Source: Gordionus sp. m RMFG-2023 (Eukaryota > Nematomorpha > Gordioida > Chordodea > Parachordodidae). From it: a DNA stretch of 64,000 bases. Both the position numbers and the translations under genes were made by a program. The notes under the pieces are model-generated. The model was not told where the DNA came from. It made no database searches and saw nothing but the letters and a program-made list of their open reading frames with translations. How positions within the stretch are numbered: position 1 is the stretch's first letter; each line of letters begins with the position of its first letter. Below are positions 40,120-64,000 of this stretch, piece after piece. Where the stretch lies: positions 53,444,002 to 53,508,001 of the forward strand of contig NC_088777.1 in assembly GCF_954871325.1 (NCBI RefSeq), given 5' to 3'.

Positions 40120-41280
40120 ATGGAGCAAGCAACAATGACAAGTTTATTTTTTTTAGACCTGTTCAGTAATATAAGTGTAAATGTTACATCATCAAACAAG
40201 TGGCGTTTTTTTTTCAATAATACAATACTATTTGACAAAGACGACATCAAGACAGAAGTGAATTTGGTGATGAGTTACATTCTGGTATTAGGAATAATAA
40301 GGAACAAGTCTAGCAATCGTAGTTAACAAATTCATAAGGATCCGTTTCAAACGTAGTAATTATCCTTCTGGGAATTCTCGGTATATTAATAATTTTATCC
40401 TAAAGTGGTTCTTTATTTTCAGCCTTATAACTGTTCTGACGTCTATAGGATTCACCGCTCATGAAGATACACGGCGATACTATATGTTGTAGCACGTTTT
40501 GGAACTCAAAAGTACGGAACATTAGCCGTTCATTATTCCATCACTAAAACCCTCATGTCTTTTAGTTTTTTCTATATTTTATATTTTTCTGCGTACTAAT
40601 GATGGCAGTCAAATACCCGACTCGTTTCAAGAGTTTTGTTACGAAGCGGAAAGTGATATGGGCTATGTCAATGTGTTTTTTCTATAGCGTAGCTTGGTAC
40701 GTGTCTACTTTCAAATGGTATTACATCTAGGAGGTACTTGTTTGCCAAAATAGCCTTAACCTGTCTACTCTTGAAGGGAAGAGGGTGTTCTTAAAGATCA
40801 ACGCAATCAATAATTTCAGCCATCTATGTGTAACTCCTGCAAACTTTATATAACCCCCTAGTGAGGAAAGAAACAAAATTTTGCGGGAATGTGCGTAAAT
40901 ATAATTCCCTTCTTTGCACTAGTGGTTCGCGGAAGGCGTATTAGTATTAGTTTTAAGAGCCACAATTCTGTGACTATTTTACTTTTGATTGATGGAACAG
41001 AGTTTACCCCAAAGAAATCGTTGGGAATAACATTGCTAGCAATACAGAAATTAAGGAGATCAGGAAACAGATAACAGAGTTGGAAAGCGATGGCATGAGC
41101 GAAGGTCGATTAAGAGAATCCTAGAAACTCTAAAACCATGATAATTATTACAATCTGGTTCATTGTATTTTTATTTATATTACGACAGAAAATCAAAATT
41201 CAATTGGTACAAATGTCTGAATAACTTAAAGGGCAATGTATTTACAGTACTGTCTAAACTTTTATATAAACTTTAACGAT
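40120..41280 (+). pseudogene. Broken paralogue of the GPCR at 45481-46761
   Basis: The first stretch (from ATG at 40120) reads NNTILFDKDDIKTEVNLVMS, matching the ENTVVFNKGDMMTDVNLV segment before TM1 of the intact gene. Further matches follow in changing frames: FILKWFFIFSLITVLT (TM2), a TM3-like FSIFYIFL, a KYPTRF remnant near 40611, and NNLKGNVFTVL near TM7 at about 41220. The frame changes first at about 40300, just inside TM1, and several times after. It is a host-gene pseudogene, single-exon like its relative. Confidence 0.85.
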
Positions 41281-41999
41281 GTTTACAAAAACTTTTTTTA
41301 AAATTTCTTCAAAAAATATTTAAAACAATAAATATTTAATTTGTTTTTTAATTTCTTTTATAAATGAGGAATAATTACAACTTTTTTAGTATATTATTAT
41401 AAAATTCTTTGTATATTTTTATTTTTACCGGTATAAAATTAATATTTAATCACTAAATAATAGATTATCAGGTATTAAATACAAAATTGGTTAGTATCTG
41501 TTGATTAGTAACCAAAAAATAAATTTCAGTAAGAAAAAATTATTTGTTCAGTATAAAACAATTACCTTTTTATAGCTATTAATAAAATTGGCTAGTAATA
41601 GAGATCATTAAGGGTCCTGAAGACAGTCTTTTACAAATTATTAATGCCGATTAAAGCTTAGGTTAAGAAATTGTCTTTTGACAAAACATTTTTTTTGAGA
41701 CCATAAAACTGCAAATTCTGCGAGTAAAAAAATTATTTATGTATGTTCCATTCATCCTTATAAACTATAAACAAGAGGAATAAAAATTAAGTTACTAGAT
41801 ATATTTTCGCCCCTAGTACCCAGGCTAAAATGGCTAATCATCCGAAGATCATCTTATAAAATATCACATATAAAAACATATAATCAAGCATTGGTGAAGT
41901 AAGAAAAATATTTTCTAGGGACATAATCAAATCAAACTTATAAAAATCTATATATATTTTTTTAGGTAATTATTGGTAGATTTGTGAGATAAAAAAATT

Positions 42000-43598
42000 C
42001 AGGGATGTGAACCCTTCGACATAAAAAAAGGGTCCAGGTCCGGGTTCAAATCCGGGTTCGAATCCGGGTTCGGGTCCGGGTTCGAATCCGGGTTCGGGTC
42101 CGGGTTCGAATCCGGGTTAGAATCCGGGTTCGGGTCCGGGTTCGAATCCGGGTTCGGGAATAAAATTTGAAAGGAACCGGGTCTAGGGTTCTGGTTCAGG
42201 GAACATAAAAATAATGACTCAAAAATAAGATTTTTTCTTTATTCATTTTATTATTATTACTTCAATATATACATATTCATAATTTACAAAATGAAAAAAT
42301 TTAAAGATGAAATAATTTAATACTTTAGATGTTTTATTCTGGCAACAATCATAATATCTTTTAAAGACATCATCCTTGAGATTTCCACGTAAAGTAGACG
42401 ATATACATTTCAAAGATGAAAATTCACCACGTTCTACTCTTTACCTTAAATAAATAGTTATCTTAACAAAATTATTGTACTTGTATCGCAAGTACAGCCA
42501 TGATGATTCTAGATAAGATATATAAATTTTGGTTATATTGCAGAATTTTCTTCCCAGAATTTTAAAATATTTGTATCCTTATTTATTCTCTGAACTTCTG
42601 AGAACACTACTATTAAAGATGCAATTGACATTTTTTGATCCTCCTTTCTATCTGATGATAATTTGAATTTTTTTTTCTTCTCTATCTAAAAGTAAAATAT
42701 CAAGATCATCAATGTTGCTATCATTATTATTATCACTACAACCAATAGGTATTGTCGTAGCCTCCAATATATTGTAAATAATGGACTTTTGCGCATGCCA
42801 TAAATCCTTAAGATGGTCTCTAGTCATTTGTTTTTGCTCAATACTCAATAAAACTTGATATCGAGTGTCTAAATATATAGAAGCTTATACAACAATGCAA
42901 ATATTGTTGCTCTCAAATTTTCATGTTTTCTAATATTTCGTATAAAAAGGGTAAATTTTTCTAAATCTAAAAATCAAATAAACATAATTGATCTGATTGT
43001 AATCTTAATATTTTTATTTTCAAAGGAACTAATCACTAGGAAAGTCCTTTATTTGACACCAATCATCTTCTCACTAAAAAGACTTAACATTCTTCTATAA
43101 TAAAATCATTACAGAAATCTTTCAAACTTAATAATCGTTCTAGCTTTCACACAAATTAAGGATAAACGTGTTGTGCATTATCATTTAAATAAAAAAAATG
43201 ATATAATTTTTAAATTACAATAATAAAATATATCTAATATAACAAGTCTAAAATATTATTACTTGTACTACAAAATAATTCACTTTCAAAATTTATCAAC
43301 GTATTTCTATAATAAGCATATTAATAAATTTACGTAATAAAATATTATCACACTGGAAAATAATTTATGATATCAATCTCTAAATATAATGGCAGTCCAG
43401 GAAGAAAATTGAAAGAAGATAAAATAAATGATTCCACGAAAAAAGTTAATATTTAAAAAAATTAATATTATTTTTAAAATTTTTTATGACACCTAGAACC
43501 CTTGCACCCTCCACTTTTAAAAAGGGTCGGGTCCAGGTTCAGCTAAAATACGAGGGTTCAGGAGGGTTCAAGGTCCTGGTTCGAGTTCACATCCCTGA
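42000..43598. mobile_element. Non-autonomous hAT element with 8-bp target-site duplication
   Basis: Ends are inverted: CAGGGATGTGAACCC at 42000 and GAGTTCACATCCCTG at 43584-43598. The bases AAAAAATT stand on both sides (41992-41999 and 43599-43606), a perfect 8-bp duplication typical of hAT insertion. CAGGG ends are the commonest hAT termini. The subterminal region is a GGGTTCG tandem array (42033-42165) on one side and a GGGTTC-rich stretch on the other. The inside is AT-rich; the minus frame at 42648-42848 is not recognisable as transposase. A decayed relative lies at 49690-50030. Confidence 0.92.
42033..42170. repeat. Tandem repeat of CCGGGTTCGAATCCGGGTTC
   Basis: About a dozen copies of a 12-base unit (GGGTTCGAATCC / GGGTTCGGGTCC alternating) just inside the left end of the hAT element. 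Such subterminal repeats may be transposase-binding sites; that is inference. Confidence 0.92.
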
Positions 43599-43619
43599 AA
43601 AAATTAGGGTTAGAACAAA

Positions 43620-45440
43620 TATTTTTATAAATATTTTCTTTTATAATTTATTAATATAACATCTATTTTCTTTAATGAATATATATATATCAAGTTTTCG
43701 AATAATTATAACAGAAAATTTTAAATAATTAAATTTTAATAAATGTTTTAAACCCTGCAAAAACCGGGAATGGATTTAAAAAGGGCACGATCCCAACCTT
43801 CTACAACATTATTATGTCGGAGGAATCAGTTGTATTCCTTTATTCCATTTTTAACGTTAGAGCAATTCTAGGTTGACTACCTCCATTCTTGCTAATATAA
43901 ATGTTTTCGGTTTTCCGATCAATTTCATATTCAAAGATAATAATAATCTGGGAAAAATAGATGGCCAATATATCCTTCATTTATTTCGAGAGCGAAATAT
44001 TTTACCCTCATTGTTAAAATTTATATGCTTATCAATGTTATTCAAGTGTAAATCCCAATGATTTCGTGAAATCTGTCCTTTAAAAGAAAATGATTTATTT
44101 TTTATTATTTATTAGTATATTATATACAAATAATCTAAATCAAGCTTTAGACTACTTCATATATAGCAACATTGACATGTTGGGTGACCTTACTTTGAAA
44201 ATTAATTATTAAATTTTACTAAAAGAATTATTATCGGAAAACTTATATTAATTGAGAATATTAAATTATTAAAAGTTATGTAAAATTTTATCTATTTAAT
44301 ATAAAAGAAAAATTATCAGAGGTCTGGTGCTGCAAGAAGAGCCCAAATTTTTCATTTAATTAGATCTGTATCTATCTTTATGCCTTTATGTATATATGTG
44401 TTAGGATAATAAAGAATTTTAAGTTTTCTTAACAGTATATATTGATTATCTGATTAATTAAACTCAAGATTTCTTTAGATTTGATACTAAATTATGATTT
44501 TAAAACAAGGTAATTTTAGAAACCGTAAATGAATTGAACAATATATATTTTTTTTATACTTTAATTACGTATAGGTTTAGTTTGAAATTTAAAAATTGAT
44601 TTATAGACTGAATATGATGAGAATCATACTATAAAGTTAAATTCCTGAATCTCATATTTGTGTTAGCGAATTTTAAGATTTATATGTCAGCACAAGTGAG
44701 TTTATCATTAATCGAAAAAATAATTTATTATCTCATAAGGATAAAAAAAAAGGTAGATTCTTTTAACATGGCAAATAAGTCTCTACTAAACGGTATGTAT
44801 TAAAAACATATTCTGATTCAAAAAAGTCTTAAGAAAATGCTTAAATTTTGATTAGATATTCATGATAATATTATAAATATTTAAAGATGGGCAAGATCAA
44901 AGTTAATAAGATAAATAAATTGTTATAAATGAATGGCTTATTATACCATTAACCGAATAGTAACAAACAATTTATCTGAGGTTTATAATTATTTAATGAT
45001 ATAGCAGAGAATTTAAAAATTCTAACCTCGCTTTAATAAAAATAAATTATACAAGGGAAATAGCTTTAAAAAAACAATGATATAGAATATTATTGGTATA
45101 ATGATAAATTCAAAATCATGATTAGTTAAATGTTATATATATTTTTTTAAATATAATAAAAATTATTTCTTAATTGTATATGGCGTAATCCTAATTACCA
45201 ATATACAAATTTATTCGACTTTACCAATTTTAATATGGAATAAAATGATATAATTAAATTTTCAATAAAACATAATTAGAATTAAATGAATAAATTCATT
45301 AATATTGTAAAATCGTATAATACAAATATTGACCACCGTTAATCTACATTTGTATCGTAGCTATTTTATATGATAATAATTTTAAAAATGTTTTTAATAA
45401 TCTAAAAAAAATGTTGATTTCACTAAAAAAAAGTAATAAT
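43620..45440. other. AT-rich spacer upstream of the GPCR gene
   Basis: Only short reading frames (longest 62 codons at 43873-44061, no motif). No clear promoter or upstream coding exon for the receptor is visible. Confidence 0.5.
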
Positions 45441-45480
45441 ATTAGAAAATCTTCCTTAAAAATTGCGATTTAATATATTA

Positions 45481-46761
45481 ATGTCAAGTCTATCTATAGG
45501 TCATCTCAGATATAACAGCATGAATAGTAGTAATTCATCGATACGTGCCAAGTGCATCTCGTTTGAAAATACAGTCGTATTTAACAAAGGGGACATGATG
45601 ACGGACGTGAATTTGGTGACAGGCTACATTATTCTTATACTAGGCATGATTGGTAATGGCTTAGCAATAATAGCCAACAAAGCTATGAGTACCCACCTCA
45701 AATGTGGAAACAACCGGTCCATCAACGCTCCATATATTAACAAGTTTATCCTAAAGTGGTTCTTCATCTTCAGTCTGATAATTGTTTTAACGGAAATAGG
45801 ATCGCCGCTCATGAAGGTACACGGAGACTATATATGCTGCCGAACGTTTTGGAACTCAAAGAAATGGAACGTATACTTGGCTTACTTTCATTATCCCATC
45901 ACTAAAACACTCATGGCATTCAGCTTTTTTTTGTACTTCATTTTTTTCGGCGTTCAAACGATGATCGTAAAGTACCCTACTCGTTTTAATAGCTTAGTGA
46001 CGAAACGGAGGGTAATTTGGATTATGTTAATGTGCTTTGTATATAGTGCTCTTTGGAATATACCCACTTTCAGATGGTTTAACGCTATCGAGGTTCTTGT
46101 GTGTCCTAAAAGATCTTCCCCGACTAAATTTTCTGAGAGGAAGACCAACTTCGTTAAAGATAAAAACAAAACTTTGCCTATTTTAGTGTATGCTTACGAG
46201 ATTTATGTACCCTCTAGTAGTGAAAAACTCCCTTGGCAGATTTATCAAATTTTGCGAATATTGTGTGTCAATATGATTCCCTTCTTTGCTCTTATTATGA
46301 TCAAATGGATAGTGATTAGAAAAAGACGTGTTATTATCCCCATCAAAGTCATAAATTCTGTGACTCCTTTGAATTTAGATAGGGTAAAAGTTACAAAAAA
46401 TGTCAATATGGAAACAAGTAATGCCAGAAGTGGAATCAGAACAATTGAAGGGATGAATCTTGAGTTAGGGAACAATAGCGCGAGCAAAAGTAGATCTAAA
46501 GAAAGTAAGCAACACTCAAAGACTTTGATTATTCTGACTTTCCAATTTATTATATTTTTATTACCAATAAGCATAATGGAAATCATAATCCTTCATTTAT
46601 TAATCAATCACGATAAAGGGTCCGTATCCCATTGGTACATTTTTCTGAATAATTTACAGTACATGTACTATTGTTTAACATTTTACATCAACCTGAGTTT
46701 CAACGAAATTTATCGTGAAGACGTTCTTAAATCACTTAAAAGACTTGTAACGAACAAATAA
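45481..46761 (+). CDS. Class A (rhodopsin-like) seven-transmembrane receptor, intronless
   Basis: I chose the ATG at 45481 (MSSLSIGHLRYN); the frame is open slightly further upstream but without an ATG. The product is 426 residues. N-glycosylation sites NSS lie near residues 15 and 18. Seven hydrophobic segments: about 43-65 (with the GN of TM1, LGMIGNGLAI), 89-111, 134-162, 177-197, 254-280, 347-374 and 385-406. Cysteines at about 119/120 and 208 fit the TM3-ECL2 disulphide. The DRY position reads IVKYPTRF, and TM7 has NLSFNEIY where NPxxY is usual, so it is a divergent receptor. The long, basic third loop (281-346) fits G-protein coupling. Overall style resembles invertebrate peptide (FMRFamide-type) receptors; the ligand is unknown. 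A broken paralogue lies 5 kb upstream. AATAAA follows near 46794. Confidence 0.85.
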   Translation: MSSLSIGHLRYNSMNSSNSSIRAKCISFENTVVFNKGDMMTDVNLVTGYIILILGMIGNGLAIIANKAMSTHLKCGNNRSINAPYINKFILKWFFIFSLIIVLTEIGSPLMKVHGDYICCRTFWNSKKWNVYLAYFHYPITKTLMAFSFFLYFIFFGVQTMIVKYPTRFNSLVTKRRVIWIMLMCFVYSALWNIPTFRWFNAIEVLVCPKRSSPTKFSERKTNFVKDKNKTLPILVYAYEIYVPSSSEKLPWQIYQILRILCVNMIPFFALIMIKWIVIRKRRVIIPIKVINSVTPLNLDRVKVTKNVNMETSNARSGIRTIEGMNLELGNNSASKSRSKESKQHSKTLIILTFQFIIFLLPISIMEIIILHLLINHDKGSVSHWYIFLNNLQYMYYCLTFYINLSFNEIYREDVLKSLKRLVTNK

Positions 46762-46959
46762 TAAGAATAGATTTCAAATTGTAATACTTGAAAAATAAAT
46801 ATTAAGGTGATGTAGTGTGAGCAATGATATTATTTTACAACTCAATCAAGGTTTTGTCATTCTTATATAAAAACCTTGTAAATTTTCTGTGTCTAAATTA
46901 CTTAAATAGATTTTGTTTCTTTAAAAAATTAAATATCGGCATGAAATAATATATATATA

Positions 46960-47220
46960 TATATTATATACGTAATTTATATTTATGAAATATATCAACA
47001 TATCAAATCATATTGATTTATAGCACATATTTTAATAAATTAGATAATTTCACATATCATGTAGAATAATTTTCAAAATATTCATTTATTTAAACATGTA
47101 TATTCATATCAATAAAACTAACTATATACCGGATATCTCAAATGTAATTGATGATATAAGTGTTAGGTAGTTAAACCTTACAAATTATTATATTAATCAT
47201 ATAAAACATAGTTAATTCCC
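46960..47220. other. AT-rich spacer, nothing recognised
   Basis: Low-complexity AT runs; no features. Confidence 0.45.
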
Positions 47221-47359
47221 AATTTCTTCATTCCTCATTTATTAGGAAACCTACATCTGCTAGAGGCATCCACGACAATTTCTCCTAAAAATAATCTCTA
47301 TCTTTGGTCTCAATTTTTCTTTACCAGGTGATGTTACCTTTTTTTAACATCCACTCTTC

Positions 47360-47785
47360 TCTCCCCAATTAAAATTTTGATCTCTCAAAAGAGCATCAAT
47401 ATTAGCTGCCTTGGTTCGATTGATCTCGTAAAGAGTATCAATATCGTTTCTCTTGTTGATTGATCTCTCACCGAAATATCAATATCGACAGATATCCCAC
47501 TGGAGAATACTTATCGATTCTATTGTATGTTTGATCTCCTGGAGTATCGCTAACGAGTTTATTGTAGTTGGTCCACAATGTGCTTGAACGGCCCACGTAT
47601 TCACCTCTATTCTAGAGTTGGCCAAAAGTTAGCTATCATCCTTAGAGGGCCCACGAGATAATTATTATCTTAGAGCTGGTCAAGAGATCGTTATCATCTT
47701 TGGATTATAAGATAATTCTTATCCCTACATCGCTCAAAGAGGTCATCATTCGTCCTTTAACCCATATACGGGTATATCTAGCTCA
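47360..47785. repeat. Dispersed repeat related to 13460-13586
   Basis: Contains internal near-repeats of a GATCTC..CATCAATAT module (47378, 47425, 47470) and of GGCCCACGAGATAA-type words (47590, 47660). CAATATCGACAGATATCCCA and GAACGGCCCACG match 13485-13585. No coding potential; family unknown. Confidence 0.6.
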
Positions 47786-48599
47786 CGGAAGCCCTACTAG
47801 TTTTTGCATAGGTCATGTGATTTGAGAGCCGAACGTTCTTAAATCTTTATGTCTTAATTAGCCAGACTAAATAGTAAAAACTTATTATATAAAAAATGTA
47901 AAATAAAAGCTTAATATTCTGGAAATGGAAATGATTATAGAATTGAATTTAGCATTAAGATATAGTGCAATAATCCATGATATAATTAGTAAATATATAT
48001 TAATAATTAAAAGTTTTAATTTTATAATTATTTTTTTACCTTTGATAAAATTTTTACTTCTTAAATGGTCAAAATGCAAGTTTATTTGGATTTAATATTG
48101 TTTTATATATTGTTGCATTAATCAATATGGAGCTTTATACGTTTTCGTTAAATGTGAATTTGGCGCCAACGGGGCAAATATCCTTTGCGTTTGATACACA
48201 TATCATTTATTTTAACACGTGATACGTGATAAAAGCGTTTTCGCCCTCTGGTTGTACAACAGAGCTACGCTAGGTTTTCCTCAAAATCCAGTAAACTGGA
48301 TAGTTAATTAGGGGAAGAAAATGAGGAGCCCTTCACAAGTTTGTGGGCAAGCCGCACGTACTTATAGGCGCAACATTTTGAAAAAAGTTGCTTAAACCTC
48401 TATAGGCTTAGTAAGAGTGAGTTAAAAAAGAGCCTATACCCGAGAACTACAGTATAATTTAATTACTTTAAAGGTGGGTGATGGCTGATTTTAAGTTTAA
48501 ATTCTTTAGTGTAAGTTTTGATAAAAAAAAATTTGCCTGAACAGTATCTATAGTGCTATTTTTTTATTAATGATTCAACCCATACAATACAGTAATCAT

Positions 48600-49190
48600 A
48601 GTCTATGTTCAATTTAATTTAACCATTTCAACTTCAAAGGGAATTGAGTGGATTAATATAAAAATGGATGATCAATAGCTCCTTATTCTATATATTTAAT
48701 TGTATAAACTTATAAATTGCAAAAGGATATATATATACAATCAAGAATGGAATGAAATGTTCAATAACCTAATTGTGTGATCTTTTGGTTCTTATATTTA
48801 CAAGAAAAGGAATTCAATATATCTAATTGTGTGACCCTTCACTTAACTTTGGATCTGATAATCTGAACAAATTAAAATAGATCAAATGTAACCATTCCAG
48901 TTTAGAAGGTATATATGTAAGTAAACTTATAATTGCAAAAGGAAGTGTAGAATATTGTAATAAATCAAATTGTATGGTTATTTTATACTTACTTAGTGGA
49001 AATTCAATATAAAATTGCCTGTCTTTTAAACCTTATAAAGAATAAAGATATTCTATATATAATCAAGAGTGGAATTAAATGTTCAATAACCAAATTGTGT
49101 GGCCTTTTAGATCTATCTGATATACACAACAAATTTAAAATAGAATCAAATGTAAGCATTCCACTTTAAAGGTGTATGTGTAAAAAAAAA
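48600..49190. repeat. Diverged tandem repeat, unit of about 280-330 bases
   Basis: The words AATGTTCAATAACC(T/A)AATTGTGTG (48760 and 49078), ACTTATAAATTGCAAAAGG (48708) with ACTTATAATTGCAAAAGG (48924), and CAAATGTAA(C/G)CATTCCA (48885 and 49150) recur in order. Not coding. Confidence 0.7.
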
Positions 49191-49239
49191 TGATGTACAT
49201 TATAGTTAATAAATGCTACTTCCTTAATAGAGATTTATA

Positions 49240-49425
49240 GATGCAATATGATTACAGTTCTAAAAACATGTCCATAATTAGGGTTCCACAGGTACCAAAA
49301 CCTTTCTTTAGGTGTAACTAAGGGATTTACAAATGCAAGATCATTACAGTTCTATACATGTCCATAACTAGGGTTCCACAAGTAACAAAACCTTTCTTTA
49401 GGTGTAACTATCTATGTACTGACCA
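49240..49425. repeat. Tandem duplication of about 85 bases
   Basis: CATGTCCATAATTAGGGTTC CACAGGTACC then AAAACCTTTCTTTAGGTGTA at 49268-49320 repeats with a few changes at 49353-49408. Confidence 0.85.
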
Positions 49426-49689
49426 TGATTCAAATGTATATAAGATAAGAAAATTCATGTTATAATTATATATTGTATAAGCTGGAACTGGAAGTACATA
49501 ATTTACAAAAAATCTTATCTTGAGGATCTTCTGATGAGTGTAAAGCTTCTTGAAAATAATTATATAACTTTGAATATTCTTCATAGGACTTCAATTAGTG
49601 TTTTCGTATCTTTATATATTTTTCAAATGGAAATATCTCAATCAATTACTTATTTAATATAAATTGGTCAATTTTTTTATATATGTTTA

Positions 49690-50030
49690 AAAATCATTCA
49701 AAACTTTTCTCAGATTCGGGGGAGGGGGGGGGGGTTCAGGGTTGAGGTTAAAGTTAATTTAATATAAAGAATTTTAAAAAATCAATCTTTTAGTTAATAG
49801 ATAGCGATCATTTAGGACATCACAACCTTATATTATATCATTTTTAACGTATAAGTTAAAATAAATAAAGTGAAAGCTTAAAATAAAAAAAAAATTTTAA
49901 ATTTAAAAAAAAAGAAGTTTGGACCCTGAATCCTAAATATTAAAAAAGGGTTCGGGTTTGGGTTCAGCAAAATATCGAGGGTTTGGGAGAGTTTTGGTTT
50001 GGATTCTTATCTTTGGTTAAAAAGACTGAT
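49690..50030. mobile_element. Decayed relative of the hAT element at 42000-43598
   Basis: GGGTTCAGGGTTGAGG near 49733, and AAAAAGGGTTCGGGTTTGGG, TTCAGCAAAATATCGAGGGT near 49945-49985, which matches the right end of the 42000-43598 element. The termini are no longer clear. Confidence 0.6.
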
Positions 50031-50039
50031 TTGTAAAAA

Positions 50040-50155
50040 GGTATCGTTAAGAGTTTAGAAAAAGGATATTATTTAAGTCTGGAGATTTTCTCATATGTGG
50101 CAGTGGCAGAAATGTTTGGATCTCTATTTGTTAAATATCAAGGTTTATATAATAT
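50040..50155 (+). repeat. Dispersed repeat pair member (partner 58835-58955)
   Basis: TATTATTTAAGTCTGGAGAT TTTCTCATATGTGGCAGTGG corresponds to TATTATGCAAGTCTGGAGAT TTTGCACATAAGATGGCAGA at 58850. The family is unknown; the 71-codon frame in the partner is not convincing as a gene. Confidence 0.5.
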
Positions 50156-50515
50156 TATTTTGGCTAAGTAGTCAGTGCCAATTTTAAAAATTGGCACTTT
50201 TTAACAAACACTAGTGTGTAGATCTAGGTAAGATTAATTGTCTTCAAATATTTTTAAGGATAGGAGTAAGGCTTTCATTTTCCTCATAGCAATTATAATT
50301 TTAGTTATAAACATTTCATTTTCATATAATTTTCTCACAGCCATATACATGAGATTGTCAACAATCATTTTCTAAACAGATTTCATATTGATATGTTAAT
50401 TTTTATAGAAACTACTCTTTTTAAGACACGGTTTTATAATTTTAGGCTTTTTCATTTTCAGATTGTATGGCTATATTATAATATTAAATGACAATGACAC
50501 AACTTTTATAAATAA

Positions 50516-63251
<12,736 letters not shown>

Positions 63252-63254
63252 CAT

Positions 63255-64000
63255 CCACAAAGCATTTTCGATAGAAAAACCTTACAACATATCTTTATTA
63301 TAAAATCTCTCCTTATAACAAAAGAATCCATTTATTTGTTTTTGATGACTTAATATTATATATATATATATATTTTTTAGAAATTCAAAAAGATCTCTTG
63401 TAATTTCATTATTTTCTATATATATATTTAACTATTTTTTCTAGGGGTATGAATTCTCTTCACTGACAACGATCGTGTACTCTAGTATTTCTATTTTTTA
63501 AAAAAAATTAAATTTTTAAATATTGAAATCAAAGCCAAAGTGTAATTTATATATATATATTATATTTATATAAATGTAATGATTAAAAAAAAAAATAACA
63601 TGTACATTACAAAATGAAAATTATTATTTTTTTATTACATTAGAAGAAGATAAAAAAAACGAAGATAAATGTTTTTATTTTTCAAAATATGAATTTCATT
63701 TATAATTATTTATTATTCATATTATTTTAATATATTATTTTTATATGTATTTTTGTATATTTATATTATATATAAATTTCTTTGAAAAATACTATTACGA
63801 AATAATAATAATATTTAAAAAAATTATAAATACATTTTTTTTTCAAGGAGGTCCACAAAATAAAGGACAAAATGTCCGTTAGTAGTAAAAAAAAATGAAA
63901 AGGAAATACTTTTATAAAGTTGGGCTATACAAAATATAATATATTATAAAAAATGAATATAAGATTTTATTTGTTGCTTCATATAGTGTAATCCATATCG
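63255..64000. other. AT-rich DNA after PTEN
   Basis: Long AT runs and (TA)n; no reading frames, and no strong polyadenylation signal close to the PTEN stop that I can single out. Confidence 0.5.

Noticed and set aside
42025-42170. CRISPR-like or telomere-like array (GGGTTCG repeats)
   Set aside because: No spacers; a simple subterminal tandem repeat inside a bounded hAT element.
46245-46586. 113-codon minus-strand reading frame
   Set aside because: Shadow of the receptor gene; hydrophobic only because the plus-strand product is.

Overview
This is an AT-rich (roughly three quarters A+T by eye) nuclear stretch from a metazoan. GT-AG introns, non-LTR retrotransposons, hAT transposons, a tRNA-derived SINE, MITEs and a clear PTEN gene all point to an animal. 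The IGFBP-type secreted proteins and the divergent peptide-receptor-like GPCRs fit an invertebrate, perhaps an arthropod, but the sequence does not fix the species.

Region 1 (1-36 kb) is a cluster of small four-exon genes for secreted cysteine-rich proteins. Exon 1 is a signal peptide. Exons 2 and 3 form a 12-cysteine insulin/IGF-binding (IGFBP N-terminal) module. Exon 4 adds a further 4-cysteine block that looks like a copy of the block in exon 3. I find three intact plus-strand genes (14241-15378, 21565-22850, 32122-35827) and one intact minus-strand gene (26251-28967). The rest are a terminal exon of a gene that starts left of the window (222-332), at least two broken copies (6618-7760, 18584-19495), an exon-3 relic (9290-9400), a copy cut off in exon 1 (24952-24991) and a spare minus-strand first exon (30986-31035). 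The cluster is bracketed by a diverged inverted duplication (1-997 against 24992-26600), and one inner breakpoint falls inside a signal-peptide exon. The spacers hold a LINE with a C-terminal restriction-like nuclease region (2.7-5.6 kb), a second LINE fragment, hAT pieces, a SINE, a Tc1/mariner-like MITE family and array-borne repeats.

Region 2 (36-50 kb) is mostly gene-poor. It holds one intact single-exon class A GPCR (45481-46761), a broken paralogue of it (40120-41280), a well-bounded non-autonomous hAT element with an 8-bp target duplication (42000-43598), and several dispersed and tandem repeats.

Region 3 (50.5-63.3 kb) is a PTEN phosphatase gene on the plus strand, in about 13 coding exons. 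The phosphatase half is colinear with vertebrate PTEN down to exon lengths. The C2 half carries long extra segments, and most introns from the fourth onward start with GTT instead of GTA or GTG.

The three regions show no shared pathway that the sequence itself proves. It is worth noting that a family of putative insulin-binding proteins lies next to PTEN, the main brake on insulin/PI3K signalling, but their closeness may be chance.
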